A stretch of 26,477 nucleotides of DNA from DATJFH01 sp035495815 (lineage in GTDB: Bacteria > Acidobacteriota > Terriglobia > Bryobacterales > Bryobacteraceae): positions 1 to 26,477 of the forward strand of contig DATJFH010000352.1 in assembly GCA_035495815.1 (NCBI GenBank), given 5' to 3'. Position numbers and translations under genes: made by a program. Positions within the stretch are counted from its first letter, which is position 1, and every line of letters starts with the position of its first letter. Positions 8,233 to 16,800 of this stretch are shown in pieces. Below the pieces are notes generated by a model. The model had not been told where the DNA came from, ran no database searches, and worked only from the letters and a program-made list of their open reading frames with translations.

Positions 8233-9548
8233 TGGCGCAGCAGCGTTTACTGGTGGTGGAGGACGATCCGGGCGTGCGCACCACGATCGTGACTTGCCTC
8301 GAGATGGAAGGCTACGAGGTGGATGCCGCTTCCTCGACGAAAGAAGCGATCGAGCGGCTGGCGGCGGCTTCCTACCCGATCGTCATTTCCGACATTTACA
8401 TCGACGAGCGGACGGGCCTGGATGTGCTGGAGGCCGCACGGCGGAAGGATCCCGGCTGTTCCGTCATCCTGATGACGGCGCGCGGCACGATGGAAACCGT
8501 GATGGCGGCGACCCGCGGCGGCGCATTCGACTACATCGCCAAGCCATTCGACCTCGACCGCATCATCGAGACGGTGAAGCGCGCCGAAGCCGCGCACGGA
8601 GATCTGGAGGCGGAGGCCGACGCCGGGGATCTGCCCGACAGCCAGTGGATCGGCAGTTCGCGCGGGATGGTGGAAATTTACAAGATGATTTCGCAGGTGG
8701 CGCCGACCGACGCCACCGTCCTGATCGAGGGCGAGACGGGGACCGGCAAGGAACTGGTGGCGAAAATGATCCACCGCTTCAGCCTGCGGGCTGCGCAGCC
8801 GTTCGTCCCCGTGGATTGCGCGTCGATCGCGCCGACGCTGCTCGAGAGCGAGCTGTTCGGCGCCATGCGCGGCGCGTTCACCGGCGCGGACAAAGATCGT
8901 GTGGGCGTATTCGAAGCGGCCAACAAGGGCACGGTTTTTCTGGACGAGATCGGCGAGATCGAGCTGAACTTCCAATTGAAAATGCTCCGCTTCCTGCAGG
9001 AGCGCGAAGTGCGCGCGGTCGGCGCCTCCCGCTCGAAAGCGGTGGATGTGCGGGTAGTGGCGGCGACGAATCGCGATCTGCAGAAGATGGTGGAGGAAGG
9101 AAAGTTCAGACAGGACCTTTGGTTCCGGTTGAACGTGATCCGCATGTCGCTGCCGCCGCTGCGCGAGCGCCGGGGGGACGTGCCGCTGCTTTCGCGATTC
9201 TTCGTCAACAGGTACAACGCGCTCTACAGCCGTGAAGCCAAGCTGACGGATACGGGGCTCAAGGCGCTCGAAGAGCATACCTGGCCGGGCAACGTGCGCC
9301 AGTTGCAACACCTGATCGAGCGGCTGACGATCCTGGCGCCGAACGAGCGCATCGACGGCGAAGCGGTCCGCGACGCGCTGGCGGTGATGGATCCGCGCGA
9401 CCACTCGGTGGAGACACTGGCCGACGCCGAGACCGAGCAGATCCGCAAAGTGCTGGCGGCTACCGGTGGAAACAAGAGCCGGGCGGCGCAGATCCTGGGG
9501 ATCGAGCGCAAGACGCTGTATCGGAAGCTGGAGCGCATGAAGCTCTAA
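8232..9548 (+). CDS. Sigma-54-dependent NtrC-family response regulator
   Basis: The 438-residue product is the partner regulator of the CHASE2 kinase; its ATG overlaps the kinase stop (TGATG). The receiver domain (about 5-118) has acidic VVEDDP, phospho-acceptor Asp54 (VISDIYID), Thr82 in MTARG and Lys104 (KPFD). The AAA+ domain (about 138-370) has Walker A GETGTGKE (167-174), the sigma-54 contact loop GAFTGA (214-219) and Walker B GTVFLDEIGE (233-242). A Fis-type helix-turn-helix ends the protein (NKSRAAQILGIERKTLYRKL). All motifs needed for phosphorylation, ATP use and sigma-54 activation are intact, so it should open promoters of the -24/-12 type after phosphorylation. I saw no convincing -24/-12 site in the adjacent intergenic regions, so its targets probably lie elsewhere. 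Targets are not predictable from this window. Confidence 0.96.
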   Translation: MAQQRLLVVEDDPGVRTTIVTCLEMEGYEVDAASSTKEAIERLAAASYPIVISDIYIDERTGLDVLEAARRKDPGCSVILMTARGTMETVMAATRGGAFDYIAKPFDLDRIIETVKRAEAAHGDLEAEADAGDLPDSQWIGSSRGMVEIYKMISQVAPTDATVLIEGETGTGKELVAKMIHRFSLRAAQPFVPVDCASIAPTLLESELFGAMRGAFTGADKDRVGVFEAANKGTVFLDEIGEIELNFQLKMLRFLQEREVRAVGASRSKAVDVRVVAATNRDLQKMVEEGKFRQDLWFRLNVIRMSLPPLRERRGDVPLLSRFFVNRYNALYSREAKLTDTGLKALEEHTWPGNVRQLQHLIERLTILAPNERIDGEAVRDALAVMDPRDHSVETLADAETEQIRKVLAATGGNKSRAAQILGIERKTLYRKLERMKL

Positions 9549-9656
9549 CGGAGCGGGAATTCCACCCGCCGCCGCCTTTCCACGCGGCTGGATCCACTGG
9601 ATACTCCTTGTTCTGCGCGCTCTACACGAGCGTTTCAGGCCGTCCCCGCGGATAGC

Positions 9657-9665
9657 TGCTATACT
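9657..9665 (+). promoter_or_regulatory. Extended -10 promoter candidate (TGC-TATACT) for the 9761 gene
   Basis: In the 212-base gap after the response regulator, TGC directly precedes TATACT at 9660-9665, matching an extended -10. The -35 region is poor. It would give a leader of roughly 88-90 bases before the ATG at 9761. The rest of the gap holds only a weak GCGGG/CCCGC hairpin soon after the regulator stop, without a T-run. Confidence 0.4.
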
Positions 9666-9748
9666 CAAGTGTACAGATTGTTGTCCCGCCCGAACCCGCA
9701 GAATTCAGTGCTGGTCAGACGAGTCAAATGGCTTCGTGATTTCGACGT

Positions 9749-9754
9749 AAGGAG
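9749..9754 (+). promoter_or_regulatory. Shine-Dalgarno (AAGGAG) for the 9761 gene
   Basis: AAGGAG lies 6 bases before the ATG at 9761. It is one of the strongest ribosome-binding sites in the window and fixes the start of this otherwise uncharacterised gene. Confidence 0.7.
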
Positions 9755-9760
9755 ACGATC

Positions 9761-10291
9761 ATGACCGGCAGGATCAAGGCTTTGAGTTTCGAAAGCACAT
9801 CAGGTCTGATTGAATCGGAAAACGGTTCAAGATTTTCTTTCGAGTCCAGCGCCGTGCTGGCCTACGACGCGGCCCACCTTACCGTGGGTCAATTAGTAAC
9901 TTTCATTACCGAGGGCCTATCGGCATTCAATATTTCCGTCCACAGAGCGGCGCGTCCGCAGGTGGATGGGGGAACACGCAAGGGCGGCGTGTTCCGATAC
10001 GTGGGTTTCAACCAGGCCAACTCCATCCGGACTTTCCGGTTCGAGCGAACTTTTACCGGTGAGCTGGCGGAGATGTTCACGGTGTCCACCGATCTTGCGC
10101 TGCTTGCGAAGTATCGCATCTCGCTGCAGGAAGGTCCGGCGCTGTGCTCACGACTGCTGACACTCGAGATTGACGAAGCCTCCGCGCCGGTCTTCGAGCG
10201 CTCCCTCACGGAAACGGACATTCTCCAGGACATGGCGAGCCGCCCGGGTCCGGGAGCGCGGAACCACAAGCGCGTCGCCCACGCCGTCTGA
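9761..10291 (+). CDS. Uncharacterised protein with cold-shock-like N-terminal domain
   Basis: I do not recognise this 176-residue protein as a named family. The first ~65 residues read like a degenerate cold-shock/OB fold: MTGRIKALSFESTSGLIES corresponds to the usual GTVKWF...GFGFI pattern, followed by FSFESSAVL (compare FVHxSAI) and LTVGQLVTFITEG (compare LxxGQxVxFxVxxG). The aromatic RNA-binding residues of true cold-shock proteins are partly replaced. The C-terminal ~100 residues (FRYVGFNQANSIRTFRFER and beyond) match nothing I know and contain alternating charged and hydrophobic stretches. There is no signal peptide or membrane segment, so it is probably cytoplasmic. It has its own promoter candidate and a strong Shine-Dalgarno, and converges on the halogenase-like gene with 27 bases between the stops. 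A nucleic-acid-binding role is only inferred. Confidence 0.8.
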   Translation: MTGRIKALSFESTSGLIESENGSRFSFESSAVLAYDAAHLTVGQLVTFITEGLSAFNISVHRAARPQVDGGTRKGGVFRYVGFNQANSIRTFRFERTFTGELAEMFTVSTDLALLAKYRISLQEGPALCSRLLTLEIDEASAPVFERSLTETDILQDMASRPGPGARNHKRVAHAV

Positions 10292-10318
10292 AGAGTAGGC
10301 TCCCAACCGCATCGGCTC

Positions 10319-11629
10319 TCAGGGCTTGAGGCCTTCCGGCAGCACCAGTTCGTTCCGCTTATCGGTCGAGCTCTCGCCGGAAATCCCGCCATTCCAGGAC
10401 GGCGGCGGTGTCTTGCCTTCCGGGTAGAGCGATTCGAGCGGCTGCCAGACGCGGTCTACGCGATCGGTGAACAGATCGCCGATGAGCAGGTCGGTTACCG
10501 TCCCGCGCAGCTCCGGGAACGTGCGGATGAATTTCCCGAAGCTGAAGCCGTCGTAAAACTCGCAAACCAGACGCCGCATGCGGTCCACACCCTGATTGAA
10601 ACCGGGACCCCACTTTCCCAGCTGTTTTTCGGAGAGGTCGCCGGTTTGCAATCCTTCGACGATTGCGTCGGCGGCCAGTTCCCCGGATTTCAATGCGAGC
10701 AGCACGCCCGAAGAGTAGAGCGGATCGAGAAATCCGAATGCGTCGCCCACCAGCACCCAGCCGTTCCCGGCCACACGCGAGGCGCGATAGGAATAATCCT
10801 GAGTTGCAAAATGGCCGGTCACCCGCCGGGCATTGGCCACCCGCTGCCGGATCGCCGGAGCCTGCGCCACCTCTTCCTCATAGGTCTGCTCGTGGCTCAC
10901 TCTGTTCTTGAACAGGTAGTCAAAGGGCGCAACCACTCCGACGCTGACCCGATTGCCATGCAGCGGGATGTACCAGAACCAGCCCTGCCGGTTCGCTGTC
11001 TGAAGAACGATGGTCGCTCCTTCGTCCTTTCCCGTGTCGCGGTAGGCCCCTTCCCAATAGGCCCAGATGGCCCCCTTGTTCAGGACCGGATCCCAGACCC
11101 GCAGCTTGAATCTGTGCTGCAGCAGTCCCGCCTGACCGCTGGCGTCGACGACCACACTGGCGCGGACCTCCCGTTCCGCCCCATCCTCGTTTCGAACGAC
11201 GACGCCGGCAGCCCTGTCCCCTTCGAAAAGGACGTCCCGGACGTGAACTCCTTCGAAAGCCTCCACGCCCTGCTCGCGAGCGTTGTTCAGCATCATTTGA
11301 TCGAACTCGCTGCGCGCCACCTGCCAGGTCTGCGAGCATTCATGCGGCTTGTTGTCCCAGAAATAAAAGGGCGCCGAAAGCTTTCCCGAGGCATTGGCGA
11401 ACTGTACGCTGTACTTTTTGACAAAATGGCTCTGGCGCATCTTGTCGAGCATCCCCAGCCGTTCCAGAACCCAGTAGGTTTCCGGGATGAGGGATTCTCC
11501 GATGTGATACCGGGGGAAGCGCATGCGCTCGAACAACTGGACCTTGTAACCGCGCTGAGCGATGAGGGTCGAAGTGGTGGCGCCGGCCGGGCCGCCGCCG
11601 ATGACAACTACGTCCGGGGTTCCGTTCAT
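10319..11629 (-). CDS. Flavin-dependent halogenase-like FAD oxidoreductase
   Basis: The 436-residue protein has an N-terminal FAD-binding GGGPAG (11-16), FPRYHIGESLIPE (38-50), and a GDAFGFLDP segment (295-303) that contacts FAD. It carries the two motifs used to tell flavin-dependent halogenases from plain monooxygenases: WxWxIP as WFWYIP (217-222) and FxxPxxSxG as FLDPLYSSG (300-308). A Lys in FVKKYSVQF (71 or 72) is placed like the catalytic lysine that carries hypohalous acid. Overall it resembles the phenol/pyrrole-type rather than the tryptophan-type enzymes. No biosynthetic genes (NRPS, PKS, carrier protein) or flavin reductase are adjacent, so the substrate is unknown. It could instead be a non-halogenating relative such as a geranylgeranyl-reductase-like enzyme. 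The start ATG 11629 gives the canonical Rossmann beginning. Confidence 0.82.
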   Translation of the reverse strand: MNGTPDVVVIGGGPAGATTSTLIAQRGYKVQLFERMRFPRYHIGESLIPETYWVLERLGMLDKMRQSHFVKKYSVQFANASGKLSAPFYFWDNKPHECSQTWQVARSEFDQMMLNNAREQGVEAFEGVHVRDVLFEGDRAAGVVVRNEDGAEREVRASVVVDASGQAGLLQHRFKLRVWDPVLNKGAIWAYWEGAYRDTGKDEGATIVLQTANRQGWFWYIPLHGNRVSVGVVAPFDYLFKNRVSHEQTYEEEVAQAPAIRQRVANARRVTGHFATQDYSYRASRVAGNGWVLVGDAFGFLDPLYSSGVLLALKSGELAADAIVEGLQTGDLSEKQLGKWGPGFNQGVDRMRRLVCEFYDGFSFGKFIRTFPELRGTVTDLLIGDLFTDRVDRVWQPLESLYPEGKTPPPSWNGGISGESSTDKRNELVLPEGLKP

Positions 11630-11700
11630 AACAGGTCTGGGTCCTCATTCGGACGACCCAAACACTAGCGTACCGCACGGCCACGGCAAGGCGCGCCGGC

Positions 11701-11775
11701 GACTCTACTTGCGTTTCGGACGGCTGCAGTTGAGAGTCTTGTACCCGAAGACATCGCCGCGGCACACAGCGGCGA
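11701..11775. other. Two inverted repeats in the halogenase/kinase intergenic region
   Basis: The 185-base gap between the hybrid kinase stop (11815) and the halogenase start (11629) holds two inverted repeats. One is TCGCCGC / GCGGCGA (11754-11760 and 11769-11775), 7 bp with an 8-base loop. The other is GACTCT / AGAGTC (11701-11706 and 11733-11738). On the minus strand they follow the kinase stop by about 40 bases, so they could act as a terminator, but neither is followed by a T-run. Confidence 0.35.
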
Positions 11776-11814
11776 CCGACTGCTCCAGGTGATGGGAGGC
11801 GCCGGGGACAGGGG

Positions 11815-13854
11815 CTAATGGGGCAAGTCAGCAGATTCCATGCCCCGGGATTTTCCATCCAGGACCGCGGCCACTTGTGTCGTCAACGCGGCCGCGGTGT
11901 AGGGTTTCTGGAGGAATCCGGCCAGACCCTGGCCGGCGAAACGCTGAATGGCGTCAACCTGGTTGTAACCGCTCGAAAGCACGACCAGAGTGTCCGGACG
12001 CATTTTTCTGAGCTCGACCAGTGTCTTCTCGCCGCTCATGACGGGCATGGTCATATCGAGCAAGACCAGCCGGATCTCGGCGCCGCGTTTTCGAAAAATA
12101 TCGAGCGCGCGTTCTCCATTTTCGGCTACCAAAACGTCATAGCCGCGGCGCTGAAGCGTTTGCTGCGCCATTTGACGCACCATCGGCTCATCGTCGACCA
12201 CCAGGATGGCGCCGAATCCAGCCGGCGGAAATACCGCCTCTGTCCTCTCGGGTTGGGGCGCAGCCTCGCCTGGGACGGCCGGAAGCAGAATCCGGAAAAC
12301 GCTGCCCTGTCCCGGAAAGCTGTCAACTTCAATGTGGCCGTGATGCCCGCGGACGATTCCTGAAACGGCTGCCAGTCCCAGCCCGCGGCCGGTGAATTTC
12401 GTCGTGAAGAAGGGATCGAAGATGCGCGCCTTCGTGGCTTCCTCCATTCCGGTTCCGTTGTCACACACCTCGATGCAGACGTAGCGTCCCGGAGCGACGC
12501 GTGGCTTCCCGGCGCCGGGTTGCGAGGCCCGAGTAGAAACATCGTATTCCGATACAGCGACGGTCACGGCGCCGGGCTGGCCGTCGGGAATCGCTTCGGC
12601 GCCATTGATGACCAGGTTCATGATGAGCTGCTGCACCTGCGCCACATCCACCTCAGCCGTCGGAGCCGCCCGGTCTATATCCAGCCGCAGCTCTACCGTG
12701 CGCGGAATCGCCGAGTGAATCAGGGGCAGGATTTCACGGATCAGCCGCGCCATATCCACACGCTCGACGACGAAGCGTCCCTTGCCCGAGTACGCCAGCA
12801 TCTGGTGCGTCAGCGCGGCGGCGCGCTCACCGGCGGCGAGCGCCTCTTTCAGAATCGGCTGGGCCTCGCTGTCTTCGGGCACCAACTCCAGCGCGAGGCT
12901 GGTGTTGCCGAGAATGCCGACCAGAAGGTTATTAAAATCGTGAGCGATGCCGCCGGCCAGTATGCCGAGGCTTTCCAGCTTTTGAGTCTGGCGAAGCTGA
13001 TCCTCGAACCGCTTTCGCTGAGTAACGTCCTGAACAACGACTTGAATCCCGAGCACGACGCCATCCTCGGCTTTTACCGGCGAGTAGGTGACGAGCCAAT
13101 CCTGCTCGACATCCGGCTCCGACGCGGAAATAGCTCGGACTTCGCTCCCCAGAATCGGCTGGCCCGTAGCCAGGACCTGCTCATAGAGCGGCGCGACCCG
13201 GTCCGCCAGAGCGGGCGGCAATACCTCCCGGACGGTGCGTCCGATGTGGGCTTCGACCGGCAAGCCGTGAATAGCGGCGAGCAGCTGATTGACCCGGACA
13301 AACCGCAGATTCGTATCGACGAGGCCGAGTCCGACGGCCGCGGTCACATACAGATTCTCGAGCTCCGCCAGCCGCTGGTGCGCGTCCGCGTTGGCTTGTT
13401 CCAACTCCGCCGTGCGCTGCTTCACCCTCCGGTCGAGCTCTTCGTTGCTTTTGCGCAAGCCCGATTCCAACCGGTCGCGGCTGGCGGAAATGCGGCTGAT
13501 GAGCAATGAAATGATCAACAGTAATCCGAGGTTCTTGAAGTCGGTGTTGGCCGGATTGAAGTTCGGCGTCAGGAAATAGGGCAGTCCGAAAGCGGCCAGA
13601 AACAGCGCAAAAATTCCGGGTCCGTAGCCTGACCAGGAGGCCCCCATGAGAGCGGCCAGAATGATCAGTCCGTAGCTTTGGGACCTGGCCGCGAAGATCA
13701 TCCTGAGCAGCAGGATCAGGAAACCTGACAGAGCCACGGCTAAAAAGGCGAAGAGATACCGGCCGCCTGCGGATTGAAAGAATCCGACGACGCGGGACTG
13801 GAAGGAACCGGATCTTAAAACGGCGCTACCCTCCGGCGCCAAGTCTTTGTTCAT
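11815..13854 (-). CDS. Hybrid sensor histidine kinase with DUF4118-like membrane domain, PAS and receiver
   Basis: A 679-residue hybrid kinase. The N-terminus has about four transmembrane segments (33-54, 61-73, 80-95, 108-121) resembling the KdpD-type DUF4118 bundle. A coiled coil (124-166) and a PAS domain (about 167-280, ENLYVTAAVGLGLVDTNLRF) follow. The kinase core has His305 in AGGIAHDFNNLLVGI, N-box Asn417 (MNLVINGAEA), CDNGTGM and GRGLGLAAVSGIV. A C-terminal receiver domain has VVDDEP, phospho-acceptor Asp600 (LLDMTMP) and Lys650 (QKPY). No histidine phosphotransfer domain and no output domain are present, so the phosphate must go to a separate protein or the receiver is regulatory. 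The start lies 6 bases after the stop of the TonB receptor, so the two are almost certainly one transcript and may be translationally coupled. Confidence 0.93.
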   Translation of the reverse strand: MNKDLAPEGSAVLRSGSFQSRVVGFFQSAGGRYLFAFLAVALSGFLILLLRMIFAARSQSYGLIILAALMGASWSGYGPGIFALFLAAFGLPYFLTPNFNPANTDFKNLGLLLIISLLISRISASRDRLESGLRKSNEELDRRVKQRTAELEQANADAHQRLAELENLYVTAAVGLGLVDTNLRFVRVNQLLAAIHGLPVEAHIGRTVREVLPPALADRVAPLYEQVLATGQPILGSEVRAISASEPDVEQDWLVTYSPVKAEDGVVLGIQVVVQDVTQRKRFEDQLRQTQKLESLGILAGGIAHDFNNLLVGILGNTSLALELVPEDSEAQPILKEALAAGERAAALTHQMLAYSGKGRFVVERVDMARLIREILPLIHSAIPRTVELRLDIDRAAPTAEVDVAQVQQLIMNLVINGAEAIPDGQPGAVTVAVSEYDVSTRASQPGAGKPRVAPGRYVCIEVCDNGTGMEEATKARIFDPFFTTKFTGRGLGLAAVSGIVRGHHGHIEVDSFPGQGSVFRILLPAVPGEAAPQPERTEAVFPPAGFGAILVVDDEPMVRQMAQQTLQRRGYDVLVAENGERALDIFRKRGAEIRLVLLDMTMPVMSGEKTLVELRKMRPDTLVVLSSGYNQVDAIQRFAGQGLAGFLQKPYTAAALTTQVAAVLDGKSRGMESADLPH

Positions 13855-13860
13855 CCGCTG

Positions 13861-16800
13861 TCAGAATATCAGCTTCATCCCCAGTGATAATACCCGGCCC
13901 GGACCCGCGCTGTTTACGGCGCCGAAACCGCCGGTGGGAGCGCCGCTGTTGTCGAATCGCACGGTGGTGTTGACCCCGGTGAAATTCGTATGGTTGAAAA
14001 CGTTGAACGACTCGGCGCGGAACTGCAGGTTCCTGGCCTCTCCGATGTGAAAATTCTTGAGCAGGCTCAGATCCCACTGCTGGAATCCGGGTCCGATCAG
14101 AATATTGCGCCCGCCGGTTCCGAACACGCCGGGCGTCATCAGGTTCGGGTTCAGAAACGCTTCCGTGCCGAACCAGTGCGCCGGAGTTCGCTGGCTGCCG
14201 GAAAGATTGGGATTCCCGATGACCGTGGCGCGCGCCGAACCGGCGCCGATGCGGGCGATATCCGTCGGAACGCTGACCGTGCTCGGGCCGCCGCTCTGGA
14301 ACGTCGTTACGCCGGAGACTTCCCATCCGCCGAGGACCGAGCGGGCGAACGGATTTCCGCTCTTGAGAAAGAAGGGCAGCGGGTAGATGTAGTTGAACGT
14401 GAGGATATTGGCCCGGTGGATACTCGACAGCGCCACGTCGTTCTTCGGATGATAGCTGTCCTGAGGCGTCCCTCCGCCTACCGTGTCCATGGTTTTGGAA
14501 AAAGTGTAGCTCAAACCGAAGGAGAGCCCGCTGCGCAGACGGCGGCTGGCGCTGACCTGAAGGCTATTGTAGTTCGTGTTGTCGCTGTCGTCCCGCAGGT
14601 TGATGTTTCCGAAGCCCAGGTACTGGCGCAGAGCGTTCACGTTGATGCCAGAGTTCGGCGCATTCAGACGGGTCCCGGCCGGAAGCTGGTTCAGATTCCG
14701 GACGAAGACGAAGTGACGGCCCACGTTGCCGACGTAGTTCACCTCGAGGATCACGGAGGCGGGCAGTTGCTGCTGAACGCCGATGTTGTAGGTGATCACC
14801 TGCGGCGTCGGCAGCACTTCGGGCCAGGCCGTCAGGTCCGACGGAAACTGGCGCGCGGTACCGCCGCCGGGCGCATCGATGTTGCCGTCGAAGATGTTGG
14901 CGATCTTCACGAAAGGCGGGTTCTGGGCCTGCGGGCTGATCTGATTGGAGCCGATCCGGTCGTAGAACATGCCGAATCCGGAGCGTAGCGCCGTCTTGCC
15001 ATTGCCGAACACGTCGTAGCCGATGCCGATGCGCGGCCCCCAGTCGTTCCAATTGGTCTTGGACCCGCCGGCCGGGAGTCCCACGAACAGGCGTTTCACC
15101 GCCGGATCGTCGTACTGCGGCACGCGGCCTTTGGCGGCGTCCGGGAACGCGCTGCCGAAAATCGCGATGCCGTTGTAGGGATCGCCCGTGCCCGGCGTGA
15201 TGGACCCGTCCCGGGGACTGACTTGCGGAGCATTGGCCGGATTGAACAGACGCGGCAGCCACGTCGAGGCGTTCCCCTGCGCGTTGTAAAACGGGGGGAC
15301 GATGTTGTAGCGCAATCCGAGCTCGAGCGTCAGCCGCTTGGACGCCTTCCAGCTGTCCTGCGCGTAGAATTCATACTGGCTGAACCGGGCCCACCAGAAC
15401 GAGTCCGCCTCCACCTCGGTGTAGCTCTGAAAGTTGCCCAGCAGCAGGTCCGCCACCACATTCCTCGAGGTGAGCAGCGCGGAGGTGTTGAAGGTGACAT
15501 TACCTTCGTCGCGGACGTTGGTGTCTTCGTTCTTGCGGGATCGCGTGATCTGGGCGCCGAACTTGAGGGTGTGCGAGCGTACCACCTTGGTGAAGTCGTC
15601 GCGCCACTGGAAGTTGCCGTTGGCGGTGCTGATGCGGTCGCCGGAATTGTAGCCGGCGAATCCGGAGAGATTCAATTGAGGCGCCACATTCGACCGGTTC
15701 GCTGGATAGATCTCGGCGTACGTGAGGCCGAGAGCGGGACGGGTGATTACCGAGAAGTCGGGCCGGCCCTGAATCTTGTTCTTGCTGACGCTGAAGCTGA
15801 AATAGTTGATAGTAGTCGGCGAGAAGGAGTGTTGCAGGCTGAGCGAGGTGACGTATCCCGGCCGCGGCCGGGGATTCGGCACGAAGTCCAGCGTATTGTT
15901 GCGGAACGGGAAAACCAGATACATCTTGTCGTGCGTCAAGCGGTAGGAAAGCTGGGTTCGGGGCGAAATGTTGTAATCGAGACGGAACAGTTCTTCGCGA
16001 TAGTCGGTGACTGCGATGCCGGTGGCTACATAGTTCCCGCCGGGTCCGAAGAAGTTGGGCAGCGGATAGGGCTTGAGCAGCAGCGGTCCGTTCCTCGACA
16101 TGCGCGCGGCGGGCACGATCCGGTTCGGGAAGGCCGCGCCGGTGGCAGGATCGACCGGAGCAGGCAGGGAAGAGCCATTGAAGTCTCCCGCCCGCTCGGC
16201 CGCGGTGGGGACGGTGTTCACCGTCGTCTGGCCCTGGCGGGTGTACTTCCATTCCTCGCTGAAAAAGAAGAAGAGCTTGTCGCGATTGCGGTTGAACTTG
16301 CCGGGGATGTACACGGGGCCGCCGATCGTCCCGCCGAAATCGTTGAACCGGAGCGAGTCCACCTTCGCCGAAAAGAACGACCGCGCGTCGAAGGCGTCGT
16401 TTCGTACGAACTCGAACAGGGTTCCGTGGAAGTTCTTCGTACCGCTCTTGGTGACGACGTTGATGACCGCGCCGGCCCTTCCGCCGAATTCGGCCGAGTA
16501 GCTCGACGTCTCCATCTTCACTTCCGCGATGGCGTCGACATTCGGGTCCACGATGCCGTTGCTGTTGGCCCCGCTGTCGTGGTTTTCGGCGCCGTCCACC
16601 AGGAAGTAGCTGGACTGCGTGCGGATGCCGTTCACGTTCTGCTGGTTGAGCGCGAGCTGGGGATTGAAAACGTTGAGCGTCGTCGCGACCACTCCGGGGG
16701 AGAGGCGCAGCAGCTGGGTGTATTCACGGCCGTTGAGCGCGATCTGGCTCACCTGATCTTCATTGATGACGCGGCCGACGTTGCCGGTCGTGGTTTGCAC

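Noticed and set aside
9549..9600. Possible terminator after the sigma-54 regulator (GCGGG/CCCGC)
   Set aside because: The stem is only 5 bp and no T-run follows.
11703..11815. Minus-strand frame downstream of the hybrid kinase ending in GYKTLNCSRPKRK
   Set aside because: It is under 40 codons with no ATG and a stop just upstream, so there is no support for a gene. A decayed remnant is possible but not shown.
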